Assembly: GCA_004154925.1 (NCBI GenBank)
Contig: QJNS01000189.1
Coordinates: forward strand, 86,639 to 150,638
DNA: 64,000 nucleotides
Reading direction: 5' to 3'
Source of the DNA: Monosporascus cannonballus
Taxonomy: Eukaryota > Ascomycota > Sordariomycetes > Xylariales
The notes below the pieces were generated by a model. That model was not told where the DNA came from, ran no database searches, and saw only the letters and a list, made by a program, of their open reading frames with translations. The position numbers were made by a program, and so were the translations under genes. Positions 14,640 to 25,510 of this stretch are shown here, piece after piece. Positions within the stretch are counted from its first letter, which is position 1, and the number at the start of each line of letters is the position of its first letter.

Positions 14640-15230
14640 AATTTCTTTATAAATACTCCGGTGTTATTCACAAAAAAAACTTAACGGGGGTTTACGGTTT
14701 TGCATAAATTATAAGAAATTAAATAAAATTATAAAACGAAACCGTTATCTTTTTTCGTTAATAAAAAAAAGTTACGAATCTTATTATAAAACCGGTAGTT
14801 TACGAAATTCGATGTTCGAACGGCCGTTTACCAGCTATATATTCGCCAGAAATATAAATAAAAAATCGCATTCTGTATATATTGCGAATTTTTCGAATAA
14901 TTAATATATTTATTCGGCTTTAACAGTATATCGGTTAGCTTTTAATATTATATTAACATTATGTTAAAACGTTACCTTAATAGTTTTTGCTTCGTATACA
15001 TAAATAATATACTGATTTATTCGTCCGGCTTTTCAATTAACTATATAACTAAAATTAAGTTAATACTTTGCCGTTTAACAGAAGTAAAATTAAAATTAAA
15101 CTTGGATAAATACGAATTTGTAATCCAGGAAACAAAATACTTAAGATTTATTATTAAAACAAAAATAAGCTTAAAAATTAATTCCAAAAAAATAATTATT
15201 ATTTGGAAATAAAAGGTTTTTATTAACGTA
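14640..15230 (+). pseudogene. reverse transcriptase relic of the 12.2-17.7 kb element
   Basis: With stops read through, the frame shows GGLRFCINYKKLNKI, matching the Ty3 RT block GGLRFCVDYRKLN. The catalytic block follows as VYINNILIYSS at 14994-15026. The canonical YIDD has become YINN (14997-15008), a GAC-to-AAC change expected from RIP on the opposite strand. Loss of both catalytic aspartates alone would inactivate it. The clean ORF from 14961 to 15212 is only the least damaged piece. Confidence 0.85.
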
Positions 15231-15399
15231 AAAAGGGTTAAAAATTTTATCGAATTCATTAACTTTTACCGAACCTTTATAAAAAGCTTTAACAAAATAA
15301 CGGTTCCTCTTTTACAATTAATTAAGAAAAGAACCTTTTTTTGTTAAAAAAATAAAAAATAATAAATTTTAACCAATTTAAAAAACTTTTTATTATAAT

Positions 15400-15830
15400 A
15401 CTTATCTTTACGTATTAAAACCTCGAAAAAAACGGTAATAAAAATAAATTATTCCGATTACATAATTAAAACATATTTATTTTAATTTAATTCATTAAAG
15501 CGCCTATAATTAATTACGTACTTTTTAAGAAAAATATCGCCAATTAAATATAATTACGAAATATATAATAAAAAGTAGCTAATTATTATTAAAATATTAA
15601 CGAAACAAAAAAAGGTTTTAAAAATTAATTAACCATTTTATAATCCTAATAAATTACGTAAACATTTAATACTTTATAAATACTTATAATTTTTAAAAAA
15701 CCAGATTTAATAAGCCAATTTTTGATTTACCTTGAATTTCGTATTTAAATATTACTTTAATAAATTAATAAACCGACGTAATATTATATTTTGCAAGTTA
15801 TAAAACGTATTTTATACTAAAAAAAAATTT
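15400..15830 (+). pseudogene. RNase H relic of the 12.2-17.7 kb element
   Basis: The interrupted frame reads KINYSDY where ETDASDY is expected. ITYFLRKISPIKYNYEIYNK follows, where the family has IAYFSRKLSPIEYNYEIYDKELL. This is the Ty3/gypsy RNase H directly behind the RT. D-to-N and A/S-type changes plus stops indicate RIP. Confidence 0.75.
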
Positions 15831-17531
15831 AAGCTTAAAAAGTAAATAATCTGACTAATTAAAAAATAATTATTTAATAAATTAATCCAAATTTAAAAAA
15901 GCTTAATAATCGTAATTTACCTAAAGCAAAACAATAACGAACAACTAGTTATATCTCGCGGCAAAAAAAGTTTTGCAAAAAAGATTTTCAAAAAAATATA
16001 AAATTTAAAAATTATTAAGGATAAAACTTTAAATATGGTATATATTATCATAACCCAAAAGTTACGTAATTTTTCCTTAATTATAAATATAATAAAAATT
16101 TTTATAACAAAATATTTTTTTAATTTTAGAAATGTTTTATAATTCAAAAAATATATTTAGGTCCTTATTTAAAAATTATTCCGGATGTTATTAATTTAAC
16201 GGATATATAACTTTTATATTACCGGCTACCCAGAAGAAATATTACGTTAATAATATTAATTTATAATTATTATTAACCGGAATAAACTTAGGATATATGC
16301 CGCTTTTATTATAATTATAACGTATATAATAAATTATATATATAACAAAAAAATGAAAAAAAGGTTATTATAACCTTTATTTATTTTAAACCGATTTTAT
16401 TGAGATTTTTCGGTAAATTTTATAGTTAACTTACCGGTAAGGCAAAAAGAACCTTTGTTTTTTTATAATATTTCATAATTATTTAACGAAAACTGTTATT
16501 TTAAACCTAATATTTAATATAAACGCAAAAACGTACATTTCATACTTTATTATTTATTATTAAAAATATTACGATTTTTAAAAAAAATTAATATTTAATA
16601 AACAACATAATTAAATGAATAAATTCTGAACTTATATATATAACTTAATAAATATATAATTATAACTTAATATTTTTTTTTACTTATAAATAAATCAAAT
16701 TACGAAAAAAATTAATTAAAATATTTTTACGTAGTTCCGTTATTTTATAAATTACGTATAATATAATTAAACTAAGTTTTTACCGGTAACATAATTAACT
16801 TTTAACGGGAAATTTTTTTATTAAAATATTTTTTTAATTTACAAATACGATATAAAATTAATTAATAAAATACTGGTAATTTTCTAATTAACCCTTAAAA
16901 TAAAAGAATTGTTAATTTTATTAAGAAATTACAAAAAAATATAAAATGTATATAAATTATTATAATATTAATATAAGCCTAAATAAAATAATTAATTAAC
17001 GCCTTTAACAATTAAATATTATATTTCGAAATAAAGGATTTAATATAATGAAATTTAAAAATATAATTATTTTATAATTATTTGAACAATTATTTTAAAG
17101 ATATATTAAATATAAAGTTATTATAATTATGTTATATAATACCGTAAAATTAAATATAGTTTTAAAAATATATCCAAAATTTAACTTAAAGTTTTTAAAA
17201 TAAATAATAAAATATTTATTATTTAATTAAATTATAAATAATAATTAACCGTTATCGCTATTATTAAAAAAATATATATAATAAAATATATCTTAAAAGT
17301 TAAAAATAAACGCATTAATTATAATCGCCAAAAACAATTATTTGTAAAATAAGCAAGTTACGCCAAATTAATACAAAAATTACATAATAATTTCGAAAAA
17401 TTATTCGGAAATAGAAATAAGGTCGGCAAAGACGTAAGGATACGAATGAAAACAAAAAGAAAAAGATATAAGCAAAGCCGCCGCCGTCTCGCCGTAGCCT
17501 CGTTATTTCCTAAGGGCGAAAAAGGGGGTTA

Positions 17532-17721
17532 TATTATAGGCTAAAGTCTATAAAGCAATTCGGGCTTACGAAACGAGCTCCTTAGCCCGAACTTACCCAT
17601 ATGTATATAAGAAGTAGCCACCTTGCTGGTAGCTAGCTGTTTCTCTCTTTCCCTTCTTACCTTGAATATAAACCTTTGTTGGGCCGTGCCTTCGTTCAAC
17701 CAACGCATCGTATCCGTTACA
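17532..17721 (+). repeat. 3' LTR, 190 bp
   Basis: This is a direct copy of 12168-12357 with mostly C/T and G/A differences. The leading TGTTACAGG has become TATTATAGG. It ends ATCCGTTACA and is followed at once by the AAAAT target duplication. Confidence 0.9.
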
Positions 17722-17726
17722 AAAAT

Positions 17727-18340
17727 AAGATCGTTTATCTTTATTAAAACCTTTGGCGGAAAATAATCGGTTTTTTTTTCGTTTTTTTAAACGTTTTAAT
17801 AACGTTTTATTTTATTTACTACATTATTAACCTATTTCAGCTTAACGTTTTTTCGCAATAAAATATTTCGTAATTTTAATATTAATTTATAAAAGTAATT
17901 AAAAATAAAAGATTTATTATTCCGATTATTTTCCGGATTAAAAATGTTTGTAAATTTTATTTTATAAATTAAAAATCTTTATTTAACGTAAAAGTCCAAT
18001 AACGATTAATCGATTTATTAGCGCAGTTTTATAAATTATTTCTTATATGTGTTATTAAAAACCATTAGGATTTATATAACTCTTTTTAATAAATACCTAT
18101 AAACATTTTATTTTTAATTTTTTATAACTAAAATAATTAAATATAACGCGGTATAATTATTAAACATTCGTAATAAAAACGTCTATATAGCCTATAACTT
18201 ATTAAATATAAATAAAGGTATTTCACTTTAGCTTTTCGGCGTAAGTTTTTGTAATAACTTTTATTTAATTTTCTTTTTTTAATCGACGTACTTTCGAAAA
18301 GTTTCGGACTATAAGGGGCTGCATACGCAGTAACTAAGGA
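17727..18340. other. AT-rich spacer between two LTR elements
   Basis: AT-rich sequence with no gene or repeat structure that I can support. Confidence 0.6.
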
Positions 18341-19824
18341 TATGGGCCATAACAGGTCTATTGAGAAATCTAGGAAACAGCTAAGAAAATACATAGGAGC
18401 AGCTAGCTATATATATAGGAGCTCCGGGATTAACCTTACGTTAATCTTTTTATTAAGGCCTTTGGCCCGTAATATAACCCCTTCTTTTAAATTTATTTCT
18501 TGTTTTTTCCCGTTACGCGGCAGATATTTACTTGCAGTACCCTTTTAAGGACTTTGCTTTAAGGCGGCGATATTCGCAAATCCTAGTCCAAGGGGTTTTT
18601 TAACAGTTACGGGAAAATTACGCCGCGTACTTTACGCTCGTACGTTTTTGACGCGTTACGCATTATCAGCTTTATATCCTTACGTTATTTTTTCCAAGGC
18701 TTTTTTTCTGCCAGTTTTTTTAACGCTTCGTAAGCGTCGAACGTATTTAGGTTTTTTTAGATTTTGTCGAACGTTTTTATAATTACTTTTTGTCGTTTAA
18801 GCAATAACGGAACCTCTGGGGCCTTATTAGCCCTAATATGTCGAACCGCGACTTTTTTCCCTTTAGGACAATTTTTTCGAAAATGCTCCATTTTGTTATA
18901 TCCTAAATAACGCCTTTTTGTTTGTTAATAACGTTTGCGTTAATAGTTAACAGCTAACGTACTAATTTTTACATTTTTTATGACATCGTTTTCCGACTGG
19001 AAAATTATTACGCGCGAACGTGCTAGGGTAAAGGCCGTTAGGAACGATATTTCCGAACGGCAAAAAAATTACGCGAACTTTTCTTAAGTATTAGGCCACC
19101 TTTCGTAATTTAGTTATTTTTTTGTTTCGGCGTTAAGGCCCGAAATTAATAGGAAAATTTTGGTTTTATCCAGCTATTTGTTTTTTCTGGCCTAGTAAAA
19201 AGTATTTTCGAATATAAGAACGTATTTAGATACCGTTTAAACGTTACGTTAACGTAATTTAATTAAACGTTAACCAACTTTTTATTCTTTATTAAAAAAT
19301 TTTAAAATAACGGCGATATAATTTAAAAAGGTTTAAGAGTTTAATTTTTTTTTAAAACTTTTTGCATATACGATAAAAACGTCAACTTTTAAAGCTAACG
19401 GTTAAAGGCTTTCCAGATATAAAAAAATTACGTATAATTATTGTCAATCGCTTTTCCGTTAACGAATAACTTTTTATTTATTTCGAATTTCTAGACATTA
19501 TGGTTCTTACGGTCTTGTAATTTGCGAACAGTTCGTAAAACCTAACGGCGCAGTTTTTCGGTATTTATGGCGAATAAGTTACGTACGAATAGCAGGTGCG
19601 TAACGTTGGCGTATTTCTTACGGCGACGGACCGTTTGCGAAAAAGAAGATTTTTCAATATATAAAAAGTTATATACGTAATAGCTAAAAATATGGGCCAT
19701 AATAGATCTATTGAGAAATCTACGGAATAACTACAAAAATACGTAGGAGCAGCTAGTTATATATATAGGAGCCACGAGATTAGCGCTACGCTAATCCCTT
19801 TACTAGAGCTCTTGGCCCGTGATA
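18341..19824 (-). mobile_element. short non-autonomous LTR element with gag only
   Basis: Two 134-bp direct repeats (18341-18474 and 19691-19824) flank about 1.2 kb. On the minus strand each repeat begins TATYACGGGCC (from TGTYACGGGCC) and ends TTATGGCCCATA. A purine tract AAAAGAAGGGG lies immediately before the minus-strand 3' LTR, fixing the orientation. The interior holds a gag-type zinc knuckle but no RT or integrase, and at 1,484 bp it is too short for pol. I could not find a matching target duplication. It is either a deletion derivative or a TRIM/LARD-like parasite of a full element. Confidence 0.75.
18868..18909 (-). pseudogene. gag CCHC zinc-knuckle relic
   Basis: The minus strand reads Y-L-G-Y-N-K-M-E-H-F-R-K-N-C-P. 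The spacing is exactly C-x2-C-x4-H-x4-C with the first two cysteines changed to tyrosine (TGT to TAT), a G-to-A change typical of RIP. This is the nucleic-acid-binding knuckle of a retroelement gag. Confidence 0.7.
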
Positions 19825-20960
19825 CGGACAATTATAATATAATACTTATTTATTACTTTTAAGCTTTTTATAATAATATTATAATTAATTTATAAAATTT
19901 TATTTTTTTAACTTATATAATTACTTATTATTCGGCCAATTATCGAAATAATTCCGAATATTATTTGTTTTATGAATTAATAGTTTCTAAAATCTGGTTA
20001 TTATTAAAAAGTTTAATTCTTTTTTATTTTAAATTTCGGGACGCAGTTATTATACTGCGTTCGTTTTCTAACTGTTTAGCTAATAATTATCGGAACGCAT
20101 CCTTATTATATATATAAGATAATTTGAGATCTCGAAAATCATAGTCCTTTATCCGTTAGGACTTCGTTATAGGCTTTTTCGCTTGTTCCCATACTGTAAT
20201 CGATCGTTCGTCGGTTAGGTTTCGATCGGCGGTCTTTTCAACTAGTAATCTAGGTTCGTTTTGCAGTCGGCGAGCTCTGCTTCTAATAATTATTACGTTA
20301 TCCTCTATAATAAAGATAAAAAAATTGTAAGATAATAAATAGTTATGAGCTAGATAAGATAATCTTCGACCAGTTGCAAAACGTATTCCAAAAAATGAGT
20401 ATATTAGGTTACTTCTATCTGGCGTTTCCTACTAGCTGCCAGATAGTGAATTTATACTAGTAAGTAGATCGGTGGCTGATCGATGGCTGGTCGGCTACTA
20501 GCAGCAAAATAAGGCGTATCTTGCTAAACGAACGGAAAAGTTACGCCGCCTCGGAGCTACACATAAAAGCCAGCCAAAACAACTACTAAGCCAACACCCG
20601 GATAAAGCTTATCGCCCATCCCCTGCCGGCGCTAACGATAATGATTCCGAATTATCTAAGCCTCTAAAAAACGATTCGGAAAAAGATTAATACGCCAATT
20701 AGTACGGCATTGCCTTTGCTGTTAGTAATTAGGTCGAAGCATAGCAATTAAACGTTTTAAGTACGTTATTAGTATACAAATTAATACGATATTACATTGC
20801 GATTAGTTTTATAAAGATAATAATTCAGTTCAGATATAACAATTAAGCGTTTTGATTTGAGAATTAACATTTAAAAAAGCATTTAATAAGATGTAGCCTT
20901 AAATTACGTAAGCTTTTTATCCTTATAACGCACAATTTATATTGTGTTTGTATAGTAAAT
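19825..20960. other. AT-rich to mixed-composition spacer, no gene
   Basis: Composition becomes more balanced towards 20.2-20.7 kb, but no ORF or repeat boundary can be supported. It may be a degraded repeat. Confidence 0.55.
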
Positions 20961-21137
20961 ACTTAATTTTTAAAATGGGTATCCACGGGTGGTTAACTAT
21001 TTTGCACTTTGAATACCCACGAGTGGTTAGTCCGTGGGTAATTTCATTTTACCCACGCACCCCTGTTAACTACCCACGTAAATTTTTACCCACCCACGGA
21101 TACCCGTGGTAGGAAATTTTAGCGTGGGTGGGTGAGT
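20961..21137. repeat. GTGGGTA/TACCCAC-rich foldback segment
   Basis: About eight copies of a CGTGGGTA-like motif occur in both orientations within 165 bp. The left arm (ATGGGTATCCACGGGTGG, then GTTAAC) is roughly inverted in the right arm (GTTAACTACCCACG, then CCACGGATACCCGTGG). Subterminal motif arrays of this sort are typical of hAT-like DNA transposon ends or MITEs. It marks the junction between the AT-rich block and the GC-rich island. No transposase was found. Confidence 0.5.
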
Positions 21138-22192
21138 AGTGCAAACCCTATTGCTATCTACTTCTTACCCAGGCAGTATGGAGACCTCACGTACCCCGGC
21201 CATGTTCTGCGCAGCCTCTTCAACCACATCGCCCTTCCGGCAAAGCCGCCCCAGCGGCAAGATTCCGATCTCGGCGAAACTTGATCAGCCCTCGTCGATT
21301 GTCTCGTCGATGAGTGCAAGATAATTGTTATGGTATGCGTGCCGGACCCTGGCAGGAACCTGGCCCGTGCGCTAGGGTGGGGCCAGCCCTAGCCCACCTC
21401 GCTGAAGGAATTGTTTTGGTTCACCTGAGATTTTACATAGCAAATGGGAATCTGCTTCTGTCACAGTTAAGCTGATCGGAAGATAAGGTAACATAGAGTG
21501 TGAAGTGATTATTGTCTGACTAGAATTGAGCCCTGAGGAGCGGTGGCTAGGAAGCTCTCTATATACTGTGTGCTCCGGAATAAGGCTTTTCCAGGTGCTG
21601 GGAGCCTGATGACTAACAGAGCTACCCTTATTCCGCGACAGCTTCGATCGCACCGAGCTCTACGTGCCGTAACAATAATAAGGGCTTCTCCCTAGGGAGC
21701 CCGTAGCGCCCCAAGACTGCAAGCCGGCAGCCCGTACTCCGCAGCGGTGCACGAGCCCCGCAGCCGTTGCAAAGGCGTCACACTTGCTAGGGGGCAGATG
21801 CACAGCTCTTGGGGGCTACGTTGATGACTAGGAAGCTAGGAGCGGATATCCCATTTGTGGGCTAACCGATGGAACAGGCCTCCATAGAACAAAGAGATCC
21901 GGCCGCTTTAGGTTGGGCGGAGGAGACAGCTATATGTGGCCGTCTCCCACACAGTTGTAGATGAGTAACCCGGACAACACCCTAGACTGAAGGAATGCGA
22001 CACTTCTGCCCAAGCGTCCTAGAGATCAATATAGCCTCAGGAGCTCATCGATGGCCAATAATGGAGCACTCCAGTATGCTAAATCTTTATCGTGACACCA
22101 ACTATCACCGACCAGCATACCACGCCAAATTTTTCCAGTTACATGTGCCCCCTTTCCAGCTTGCCCCAAGGCAGCGTCGGACTCCACACCAG
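21138..22192. other. GC-rich island flank, no supported gene
   Basis: GC content rises sharply at about 21.17 kb. Short ORFs on both strands are not convincing. The minus strand at 21180-21300 reads as a gene-like fragment with a stop. A dispersed repeat at 21451-21640 has a diverged second copy at 45.3 kb. Confidence 0.5.
21451..21640 (+). repeat. dispersed repeat, copy 1 of 2
   Basis: It shares colinear blocks with 45311-45503: ACAGTTAAGCTGATC, GTGAAGTGAT, GTGGCTAGGAAGCTCT, CCGGAATAAGG, then ACTAAC. Small insertions and substitutions separate the copies. The family is unknown and neither copy encodes anything. Confidence 0.65.
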
Positions 22193-22795
22193 TCAGATCG
22201 GATGACGAGTAAGCATATCGGAGACTATGCCCCATCCCTTGTTCAGCCCGGCCTCGTTCTCTTTTAACATCTCCCTGATGTGTCGGTTCAGGCGGTGCCC
22301 GCGCAGCTTCTCGGAGCCCAGCTTCGCGGCGCCTTCGACCCGGCCCAGACACTTCCCCTCTCCCGCGCCGCACCAGCATTCGAATGGTTGCGCCATCGTC
22401 CACTCGGTGCTTGGGTAGAAGAAGGTGAGCACGTCTCCCCTTTTCAGATCGCGGCCGTGCGCGACCCGCACCTCCATGCGCTCCATGTCGAACTCAAGCG
22501 TGGGTGCGCAGCTGTGGTTGATGTACAGGAGGTCGGAGTGGAGTTCAACGTGCAGGTCGCGGCCGGCCTGCACGGAGCTGTAGGTGGCCGGCCCCCCTAC
22601 CGTCACCCCCGTGATGCGCGCGAAGAGCGAGCCCGCGGGCAGGTCGACCAGAGATTCCGCCCACGAGCGGAAGCTGCCCTCGGCGGCCCTGACGACCATG
22701 AGCCGGTCGAGGTCCGGGTTCATCCAAGCCGGAAGCGCGTTCGCTCCTTCGGGCGAGGGGGCACATGCCACGTCCGCCATGGCCTGGATGCTCAT
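22193..22795 (-). CDS. SET-domain protein with post-SET cysteine motif
   Basis: A 200-residue single-exon protein. It has the SET-fold signatures INHSC (92-96), the NHSC-x-P block that helps form the S-adenosylmethionine and peptide site, and GDVLTFFYPSTEW (120-132), equivalent to the GEELTFDY block. A post-SET CWCGAGEGKC (140-149) follows, with cysteines expected to bind zinc. Family members are small fungal SET proteins, so a protein lysine methyltransferase role is plausible. No substrate can be named, and the catalytic tyrosine sits in an altered context (FFYPSTEW). The start ATG at 22795 gives the whole domain. The gene stands alone in a GC-rich island of about 2.3 kb between RIP-degraded blocks, with no introns. 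Confidence 0.8.
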   Translation of the reverse strand: MSIQAMADVACAPSPEGANALPAWMNPDLDRLMVVRAAEGSFRSWAESLVDLPAGSLFARITGVTVGGPATYSSVQAGRDLHVELHSDLLYINHSCAPTLEFDMERMEVRVAHGRDLKRGDVLTFFYPSTEWTMAQPFECWCGAGEGKCLGRVEGAAKLGSEKLRGHRLNRHIREMLKENEAGLNKGWGIVSDMLTRHPI

Positions 22796-23903
22796 GGGAT
22801 CGGTGAGGTTCGGGTCGCTGATGTGACTTCGGTTGCGCGGCGGGTCTGCGTAGACGGGGTCCCGGCGCTCGGTTCTCGCGTGGTGATTTAGAAGAAGCGA
22901 GCGTTTACCAGGGTGCCGGTCGTAGTCGTCGAAATGTCAGTCTATACGGTAGTCCAGCAGGGGAGAGAACTAGGACGAGTTCTACAAGGGGGGCGGAGGT
23001 GCCTTCAAATACTACCGGGATCGGCATGTCGTGTCGGTAGGCGACCTTTTGCCGCCCGACGACTTCTTATGAGCGAATAAAACTATGCGGGATTATTTGC
23101 CCAGCAACAGGCGGCCCTTAGAGGAGCGGACAAGGGTTTATCAAAACCCCTATCACATGTTACCAGAAGAAATTGTGCCGCGGGGTTTCTTTTATATCGG
23201 TTTCAGTCTGTTCGCTTTTTGAGATTTGCGCCGGGTCCAGCGAAATATTCACTACTCCGTAAGATAATCGGGGCTACCGTGATAATATGATCTCGCTTGT
23301 GAGCTTATCTAGCGGTAGGCTAGCGCCAGGCGCACAACTTCACCTCGGATAATGGCGGGAACGAAGATGTGTCGGATCTCGACCGGAAAAAAGGGCTATG
23401 AAAGGTTAATAAGTAGAGATTATATTTTCGAGCTATGAAAACATTTACTCGAAAATCAAATACTTTTAATTTAACGTATTGCGCTAAATAAATTGTTTTT
23501 TATTATAGTTTATTTAGCACTTTTAATTATATTATTACGGCTATTAGCTAATAATTAATCGGCCGAATTAATACTTATAAACAGCTTTTATATATTATTT
23601 CAAAAAATATTATTAGTATTTATAATTTATTTACTTGTTTTTATGTTATATAACAATAGTTAAATATAGTTAAAAAACATAATATAAATATTTAAAATAA
23701 TATAATAATACTTTTAAAATAGCTAAAAATTTTTATAAATATAATAATACAAAAAAATATAATAACTTTAAATAAAATATATAAAGTATTTAATTAAATT
23801 TAAAATATTTAAGTAATTATATATATATATATATATTTAATACAAAATTAACAAAATTATTAAATACTTTTTTTTAGTTTTTAAAAGAAAATATAAAAAA
23901 TTA
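22796..23903. other. intergenic: GC-rich to about 23.4 kb, then AT-rich
   Basis: No ORF or RNA gene is supported. Composition drops abruptly near 23,400. The last part contains a (TA)n tract (about 23819-23836) and, at 23895-23901, an A6 run that reads as T6 on the minus strand (see the tRNA cluster finding). Confidence 0.6.
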
Positions 23904-23908
23904 TATAA

Positions 23909-24328
23909 TGTAACGAATCTGTCATACAACCACCTGGAGGTATGAGCAGTATCCGAAAAGGGTCTTGATTTGCGGGTAATAATAGGACGAGGAATGATCC
24001 GGGTATATTTATTAAAGAGGTTTCAGGTACTTTTCCTACAGTAGAGAACGGCTACCTTTAGCTATAAGCTTAAATTAATAGCTAAGGAACGAAAATTAAG
24101 TAGGTGTTATTTACATAAAAGACCGATTTATTATATACTTTAATTCCTTAAAGTAAATATATCATAGATTTATATAATTTATATAATTTGATCCAGATTA
24201 TTTAAATTACTTAGATTATTACCCTTTAATAATTGGCCAAAACCTTCCACCCGTTATTTAGCCGTAACAGGTTTATATTAGGCCCTAAAGGATGGTTTCT
24301 CAAAATAGGAACCCCCGTTCCTGTAATA
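23909..24328 (-). repeat. LTR, 420 bp (3' LTR in element orientation)
   Basis: On the minus strand it begins TATTACAGGAACGGGGG (from TGTTACAGG) and ends CGTTACA. Its middle third is far more AT-rich than the equivalent part of the other LTR. Confidence 0.9.
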
Positions 24329-24429
24329 TTATTTCCCCTTTCTAAGGATTTTTGTCCCAAAGATAAGAACCGTAGGTCGCCGCCTTATGTTGCTAGAAAA
24401 AGTTGGAAATATCCTCCGTTAATTTCACC

Positions 24430-25116
24430 ATAACAGGCCGTATTCAAAAAGAAAAAAGAAAACCGCAATTAAATTAACGCAAAACGCGCGACGCTCAAGC
24501 TGCTTTAATCAAAAAATTTGGTACCAAAGCTTTTCCTTATTCCAATTATACCCGTTTGGGCGAAACCGATTGTTTTTTTACTCCTGGCATTCCGAATTAT
24601 AACTGCTGTACCCGTCGCCAGCGTTTAGCCTGCGATGTCTTAATTATGAATTTTTTAGAAAAGCTGGGCGAATTACATAATTGCTTGGAAAAAGAATAAC
24701 GGAAGGCCGAGAATATATTAATCGTATACCAAAAGGCCGTTAGGAGGAAAATAAAAGAACTTATTAATCGAATAAAACGTTTGCGTTTTTAATAGGAAGT
24801 GCTGAAAAAAAAGGTTATAGCAATTTTGAAAAAGGGATATGAATTAGATTAATTAAAAAAGCAGGAAAGGTTAAAAGAAGAACGACGTCGCTTGGAGTTA
24901 GAACAGACATAATTTATGTCCGAAATAGACGTATTAACGGAGGCGTCTATTTTTTTCGATTGGAACGCCGTAGGTTTGGATTTAAGCGAGGGATCTTTGT
25001 CGCCTGCGACCTTAGCCGCATTAAAAACGGTCGGTTAGGATTCTGGCGGTAGAACGTCTTAATTAAGTTTATCGTATTCGTTAAGTAGTTAAATGGTTCC
25101 CATATATTTTCTTTAG
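24430..25116 (+). pseudogene. antisense accessory ORF of the retrotransposon, RIP-killed
   Basis: A plus-strand frame of about 229 codons runs opposite to gag-pol, between the 3' LTR and the pol end at 25181. It is coherent apart from nine internal TAA/TAG codons (24475, 24697, 24790, 24793, 24850, 24910, 25036, 25060, 25090) and no TGA, which fits glutamine codons lost to C-to-T RIP. The probable start is ATA at 24430 in the context CACCATAA, a G-to-A change of a CACCATGA start. The N-terminal part contains AFPYSNYTRLGETDCFF and a Cys-rich NCCTRRQRLACD. The centre (about 24690-24910) is a long charged coiled coil (KEERRRLELEQT). The terminal TAG is followed by GTAAGT, so a 3' intron is possible. 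I cannot name the family. It is not an envelope protein: no signal peptide or TM segment is seen. Confidence 0.65.
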
Positions 25117-25180
25117 GTAAGTAATCCTTTTACTTAATTAAGTATTAAATTTTATTTTTAATTATTTTGAAATCCAGTAT

Positions 25181-25510
25181 TTATTCGATTTCGTATTTTC
25201 CGTTATCTTTTTCGATTTTTAGATTAGTTTCCAGCGAGGCGTTTTTAGGTATTAGTTCGAGTAGGGAAACGTAAAAAACAGGATATATTCTTATGTTTTT
25301 GGGTAGCGATAATCGGTAATTGGTTTTAGAAATAACTTCGTTAATTTTAAACGGACTAAATTTTTTGAAATCGAGCTTATCGTTAGGTTTTTTTGTTTTG
25401 ATTTGTAAGATATTGGAAGTTACGTTTTGTTTTTGGCGTAATAAATAAACCTTATTTTTTTTCGTTAGAATTGGTTTTTCAGTTTTTTTCTTATTATAGT
25501 ACTGGGCCAT
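25181..25510 (-). pseudogene. integrase C-terminal end of pol
   Basis: The surviving 109-codon ORF contains FSPFKINEVI, NYRLSLP and YPVFYVSLLE. These match the GPY/F-type integrase C-terminus of Ty3/gypsy pol (GPF.I, YRLELP, HPVFHVSLLEP). It ends at 25181, about 65 bp from the convergent accessory ORF. Confidence 0.85.

Larger units (their letters stand above)
12168..17721 (+). mobile_element. Ty3/gypsy LTR retrotransposon, RIP-inactivated
   Basis: The element is 5,554 bp long with two 190-bp LTRs (12168-12357 and 17532-17721) and an exact 5-bp target duplication AAAAT at 12163-12167 and 17722-17726. The plus-strand interior has the pol order reverse transcriptase then RNase H, as in Ty3/gypsy. 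A purine-rich tract (GCGAAAAAGGGGG, about 17515-17528) precedes the 3' LTR as the plus-strand primer site. The interior is riddled with TAA/TAG stops. The intact duplication shows that it integrated as a complete element and was then mutated in place. Confidence 0.92.

Noticed and set aside
22280..22891. 203-codon plus-strand ORF opposite the SET gene
   Set aside because: It is a shadow of the GC-rich SET coding strand: composition biased to Arg/Val/His, no domain, overlaps a clearly better gene.
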